Below, piece by piece: positions 59,388 to 61,846 of a stretch of 61,846 nt of DNA. The position numbers and the translations under genes are program-made. Origin of the DNA: Ignavibacteria bacterium (GTDB taxonomy: Bacteria; Bacteroidota; Ignavibacteria; Tepidaquicellales; OLB5); assembly GCA_030835025.1 (NCBI GenBank), contig JAUQWS010000109.1, forward strand, positions 1-61,846. Direction: 5' to 3'. The notes under the pieces were generated by a model. That model worked only from the letters and a program-made list of their open reading frames with translations, was not told the origin of the DNA and searched no databases. The stretch's first letter is position 1. Each line of letters opens with the position of its first letter.

Positions 59388-61846
59388 TCAGGCTATCATG
59401 TCTTCGGTTTGTTTGACTTCACCCTGACCGGTATTCTGCTTAACTTTGCTCAAGTCAATATCAACAGCGTTGCCGTTTAAGCTTCCATTGTGATACTGCC
59501 CTGTACCCTGCCTTTTGTGAATTACATCAAGCCTTTCCTGAAGCTCATACTGCCTGCGGATCTTCGCTTCGAATTCCTTCATCTTTTCTTCAATAGTCAA
59601 GATCTTCTTTTCCTTTGCTATCATATCTTCCCTGTAACGTTTCAGGAAGTAATGGATAGTCTCAACACGTATCTTTATTGATCCGGTAGGCTTATTCTCA
59701 TCAATATCTTTGAATGAGAAGTATGGTGTACCGCTATCGGAAACGATTTCTTCTACAACAGTATAAATCGGAGCGTCATGGCCGCATTTAAATGATGAAA
59801 GCTCAAGCGCAACCAGATTCGGGTGGCGTGCAGTATATTTGGCTGCCCAGACCTTCCGGGTTGTATTCTCGCTGTATGAATTCTTCCAAACATCGCTAAC
59901 ATCCATACCACCTTTTATGATACCGGCTTTTACTTCATCTCCGAACAGTCTTTCAAGGATATCATCATCCGTTGGAAGAGCATCCTGGTTGAAGACAGGA
60001 TAACCAAGCTTCTGGAATTCCTCAAGTATTTCGTGGTTCAGGCCCGGATCGTTGTGATACGGCCTTGCAAGAACAACAATACCTATCTTGTTTTCTTTTT
60101 CAAGCTCCTCAAGGGCAATACGTGCTTTCTTGCGCATATTCACCGTGTATAAATCAAGGGCTTTATAGGCTTCATCAATCGCACGGTCATTTTCCTCTTT
60201 GCTTAAACCAAGCTTTGGACCCCATTCTTCAAGCATCTGCTTTGCGCAAAGTTTCGGCTCGGTCATATACAAATACGGGTTAACATATTCTATGCCTGCT
60301 TCTTTGAACATATCGCTTTCTTTGATAAATGCAGCCTTGGCAGCCTCAACTGTTGCCGTTACTGTAGGGCATGCATGATGCTGTTGAGCATAGATAAGGT
60401 CTGAAGGTATTGTATCAACAATAGGGAAGAAGATATAATCAATTTTCTTCTTCTTATGTATTTTGTAGATAAGGTTATGAATATGCGGGATTCCGATCTT
60501 TGACGGGAAACACGGGTCAATTGAACCGCGCTTTGCCCCTTCTTTGTACATCTCTTCGCTTGTGTACTCGGAAAACACAATATTCCCAGGGTTTATTCCT
60601 AGCGATTCAAAGTATGCAGTGTAAAAAGGCGCCTGAGCATACATATTCAGCACCCTGGGCATTCCAATAACCACTTTCTCTCTTCTTTTCATCAGTTCAA
60701 CGCGTTTTTCAAACTCTTCCTTAGCCTTTTTATCGAATTTCATCTTAAGTTCTTCGATCTTTGTCAGTACCGGAACATCATCCTTCACTTTTTTGGGTGA
60801 GTGAGACTTCCAGACCTCAACTGCCGCATATTCAACAAGGTTTGGCGTAACATCTTTTATAGCATCCAATCCTTTTTTGATGTCTTTCATAGAACTGAGG
60901 TCTTCAACTGTTCCTTTTTCACATGTGGCAATTATCAGGCGCTGTGTGCCATCAACTAATGGCACCTTGGAATCCGGATTAACTATCTTTTCCTTGGGTA
61001 ATTCAATTGATTCATCCTTTACAAACGGTATAGCCTTTGCATCTGTTGCAACATCAATGAACGTCCTCAGGCATTTGTTTTTGCAGAAATAACATCTTGT
61101 TGATTCATTCCTGGTGGTCTTGAACACTATCTTTGCAACTTTATCAAGTCCAATGAATTGAGTCCGCATACCGTTTTCGTAAAGCCTTGCAGCTTCAATT
61201 CCGCAGCCTATTGCTCCGGCTTCACCAGTATGTTTGTGAACAAACACGTTTGGTTCTATTCCGCTGCCTTTAAAACGGTCAGTTATGAAATCAACCTGTG
61301 TTTTAACTGCTGCGAGGTTGTGCTGAGTGCCGCCCTGAAGGACAAAGTTCTCGCCAAGCTTAGCAAGGTTGGGGATTTGTGAAACATAAAGCCAGATATT
61401 CTTAGGCAGTACGTTCGCCAGACCGGCCATAATTTCTTCAGGTTTCCATCCCTGGCGCTGGAAGTCAACAATATCAGACTGCATAAATACAGCACAGCCG
61501 TAACCAAAACTCGGATACTGCTTAGCTGAAAATGCAATATCTGCGAAGTCTTCAACAGCGTAGCCGAATCCCTGTGCCGTTGACTGGAGGAAATAACCGT
61601 TACCCGCAGAGCATTGTGTATTCAGCTTGAAATCAGTTACACGCCCCTGATCAAGAATAATAAGCTTAATATCCTGGCCGCCAACATCAACTATTACATC
61701 AGTATCGGGATAGAAATGCAAAGCTGCCTGCGTATGCGCGACTGTTTCAACGAGCGCAACATCACCGTGCAATACATCTTTCAAAATATCTTTTGCATAA
61801 CCTGTTGTTCCGATACCGAGTATTTCAAGCGTTGCTCCCTGTCCTT
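59388..61846 (-). CDS. Acyl-CoA dehydratase activase-related fusion protein (partial, 5' end beyond window)
   Basis: C-terminal 818 residues of a large protein that combines a BadF/BcrA/HgdC-type ATPase with a 2-hydroxyacyl-CoA dehydratase-related part. The frame is open to the window end, with the preceding residues LEILGIGTTGYAKDIL. The ATPase half (about first 240) has VDVGGQDIK and, with NTQCSAGNGYF, the Cys that binds the bridging [4Fe-4S] cluster. CYFCKNKCLRTF, further cysteines, IGMPRVLNMYAQAPF and PCFPSKIGIPH belong to the DUF2229/dehydratase-like half. These giant proteins are thought to drive ATP-dependent low-potential electron transfer; their substrates are mostly unknown. A terminator follows the stop. 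Confidence 0.88.
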   Translation of the reverse strand, partial: GQGATLEILGIGTTGYAKDILKDVLHGDVALVETVAHTQAALHFYPDTDVIVDVGGQDIKLIILDQGRVTDFKLNTQCSAGNGYFLQSTAQGFGYAVEDFADIAFSAKQYPSFGYGCAVFMQSDIVDFQRQGWKPEEIMAGLANVLPKNIWLYVSQIPNLAKLGENFVLQGGTQHNLAAVKTQVDFITDRFKGSGIEPNVFVHKHTGEAGAIGCGIEAARLYENGMRTQFIGLDKVAKIVFKTTRNESTRCYFCKNKCLRTFIDVATDAKAIPFVKDESIELPKEKIVNPDSKVPLVDGTQRLIIATCEKGTVEDLSSMKDIKKGLDAIKDVTPNLVEYAAVEVWKSHSPKKVKDDVPVLTKIEELKMKFDKKAKEEFEKRVELMKRREKVVIGMPRVLNMYAQAPFYTAYFESLGINPGNIVFSEYTSEEMYKEGAKRGSIDPCFPSKIGIPHIHNLIYKIHKKKKIDYIFFPIVDTIPSDLIYAQQHHACPTVTATVEAAKAAFIKESDMFKEAGIEYVNPYLYMTEPKLCAKQMLEEWGPKLGLSKEENDRAIDEAYKALDLYTVNMRKKARIALEELEKENKIGIVVLARPYHNDPGLNHEILEEFQKLGYPVFNQDALPTDDDILERLFGDEVKAGIIKGGMDVSDVWKNSYSENTTRKVWAAKYTARHPNLVALELSSFKCGHDAPIYTVVEEIVSDSGTPYFSFKDIDENKPTGSIKIRVETIHYFLKRYREDMIAKEKKILTIEEKMKEFEAKIRRQYELQERLDVIHKRQGTGQYHNGSLNGNAVDIDLSKVKQNTGQGEVKQTEDMIA

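Noticed and set aside
1-61846. CRISPR array, phage genes or toxin-antitoxin pairs
   Set aside because: No spaced direct repeats, phage structural genes or typical toxin-antitoxin pairs were found on either strand; the small divergent or convergent genes do not show such family marks.

Overview
The window reads as a chromosomal segment of a Gram-negative member of the Bacteroidota/Chlorobiota group, most likely a free-living Ignavibacteria-type bacterium. The reasons are two large secreted proteins that end in the type IX secretion (Por) sorting domain with the NYPNPFNP motif typical of Ignavibacteria, lipid A/LPS genes (waaA, gmhA, an LptF/G permease), the gene order rplM-rpsI-rpsB-tsf-pyrH-frr, and promoters of the Bacteroidota form TTG, about 20 nt, TAnnTTTG. 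TTG and GTG starts are frequent. Shine-Dalgarno sequences are present on some genes only. There is no prophage, CRISPR array, transposase or plasmid gene; nearly everything is core or light accessory metabolism.

Layout. 1-2.2 kb: the tail of a membrane methyltransferase, a VOC protein, TrmO and two secreted unknowns. 2.4-8.6 kb: translation block rplM-rpsI-rpsB-tsf, then pyrH-frr, waaA, gmhA. 8.7-13 kb: small secreted proteins, polA and an isoprenylcysteine-methyltransferase-like protein. 13.1-14.6 kb: an M23 peptidase and a bactofilin preceded by a promoter and a folded leader of about 130 nt. 14.8-23.3 kb: DinB and DUF4260 genes, a three-gene cassette of acetyl-CoA synthetase, acyl carrier protein and KBL-like alpha-oxoamine synthase, a lipoprotein flanked by two copies of one terminator sequence, a fasciclin lipoprotein, and a second, canonical KBL. 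23.3-31.2 kb: a methyltransferase, an LptF/G permease, the SRP RNA, two dehydrogenases, small proteins and a large Asp-box T9SS cargo. 31.4-39.4 kb: tRNA-Arg, then a tight operon SDR-LOG-yicC-gmk-rpoZ-coaBC-udg-dnaB-DUF1460. 39.4-40.8 kb: acpS, a GIY-YIG unit flanked by matching palindromes, and a HAD hydrolase on the minus strand. 41-47.4 kb: hisS-unknown-lgt-capA, then rpmH-rnpA-yidD-yidC. 47.5-50.8 kb: DinB, tmRNA, GNAT, and the queuosine precursor genes queD-queE-queC. 50.8-61.8 kb: a lipoprotein, a T9SS-secreted serine protease, etfBA, a bifunctional-nuclease family protein, coaX-yjbQ-GT39, and a partial giant acyl-CoA dehydratase activase on the minus strand.

How genes work together. 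The window supplies translation factors, cell-envelope assembly (LPS, lipoprotein maturation, YidC insertion, bactofilin with LytM peptidase), CoA biosynthesis (CoaX, CoaBC), carrier-protein activation (AcpS, for an ACP encoded about 22 kb away) and preQ0 synthesis. The most notable points are: rnpA is split by a -1 frameshift at a slippery A-rich site followed by a hairpin; an ACP is embedded between an acetyl-CoA synthetase and a KBL paralog; the M23-bactofilin operon has a structured leader that may encode a 16-residue peptide; and a GIY-YIG gene is bounded by inverted palindromes whose differences are compensatory.
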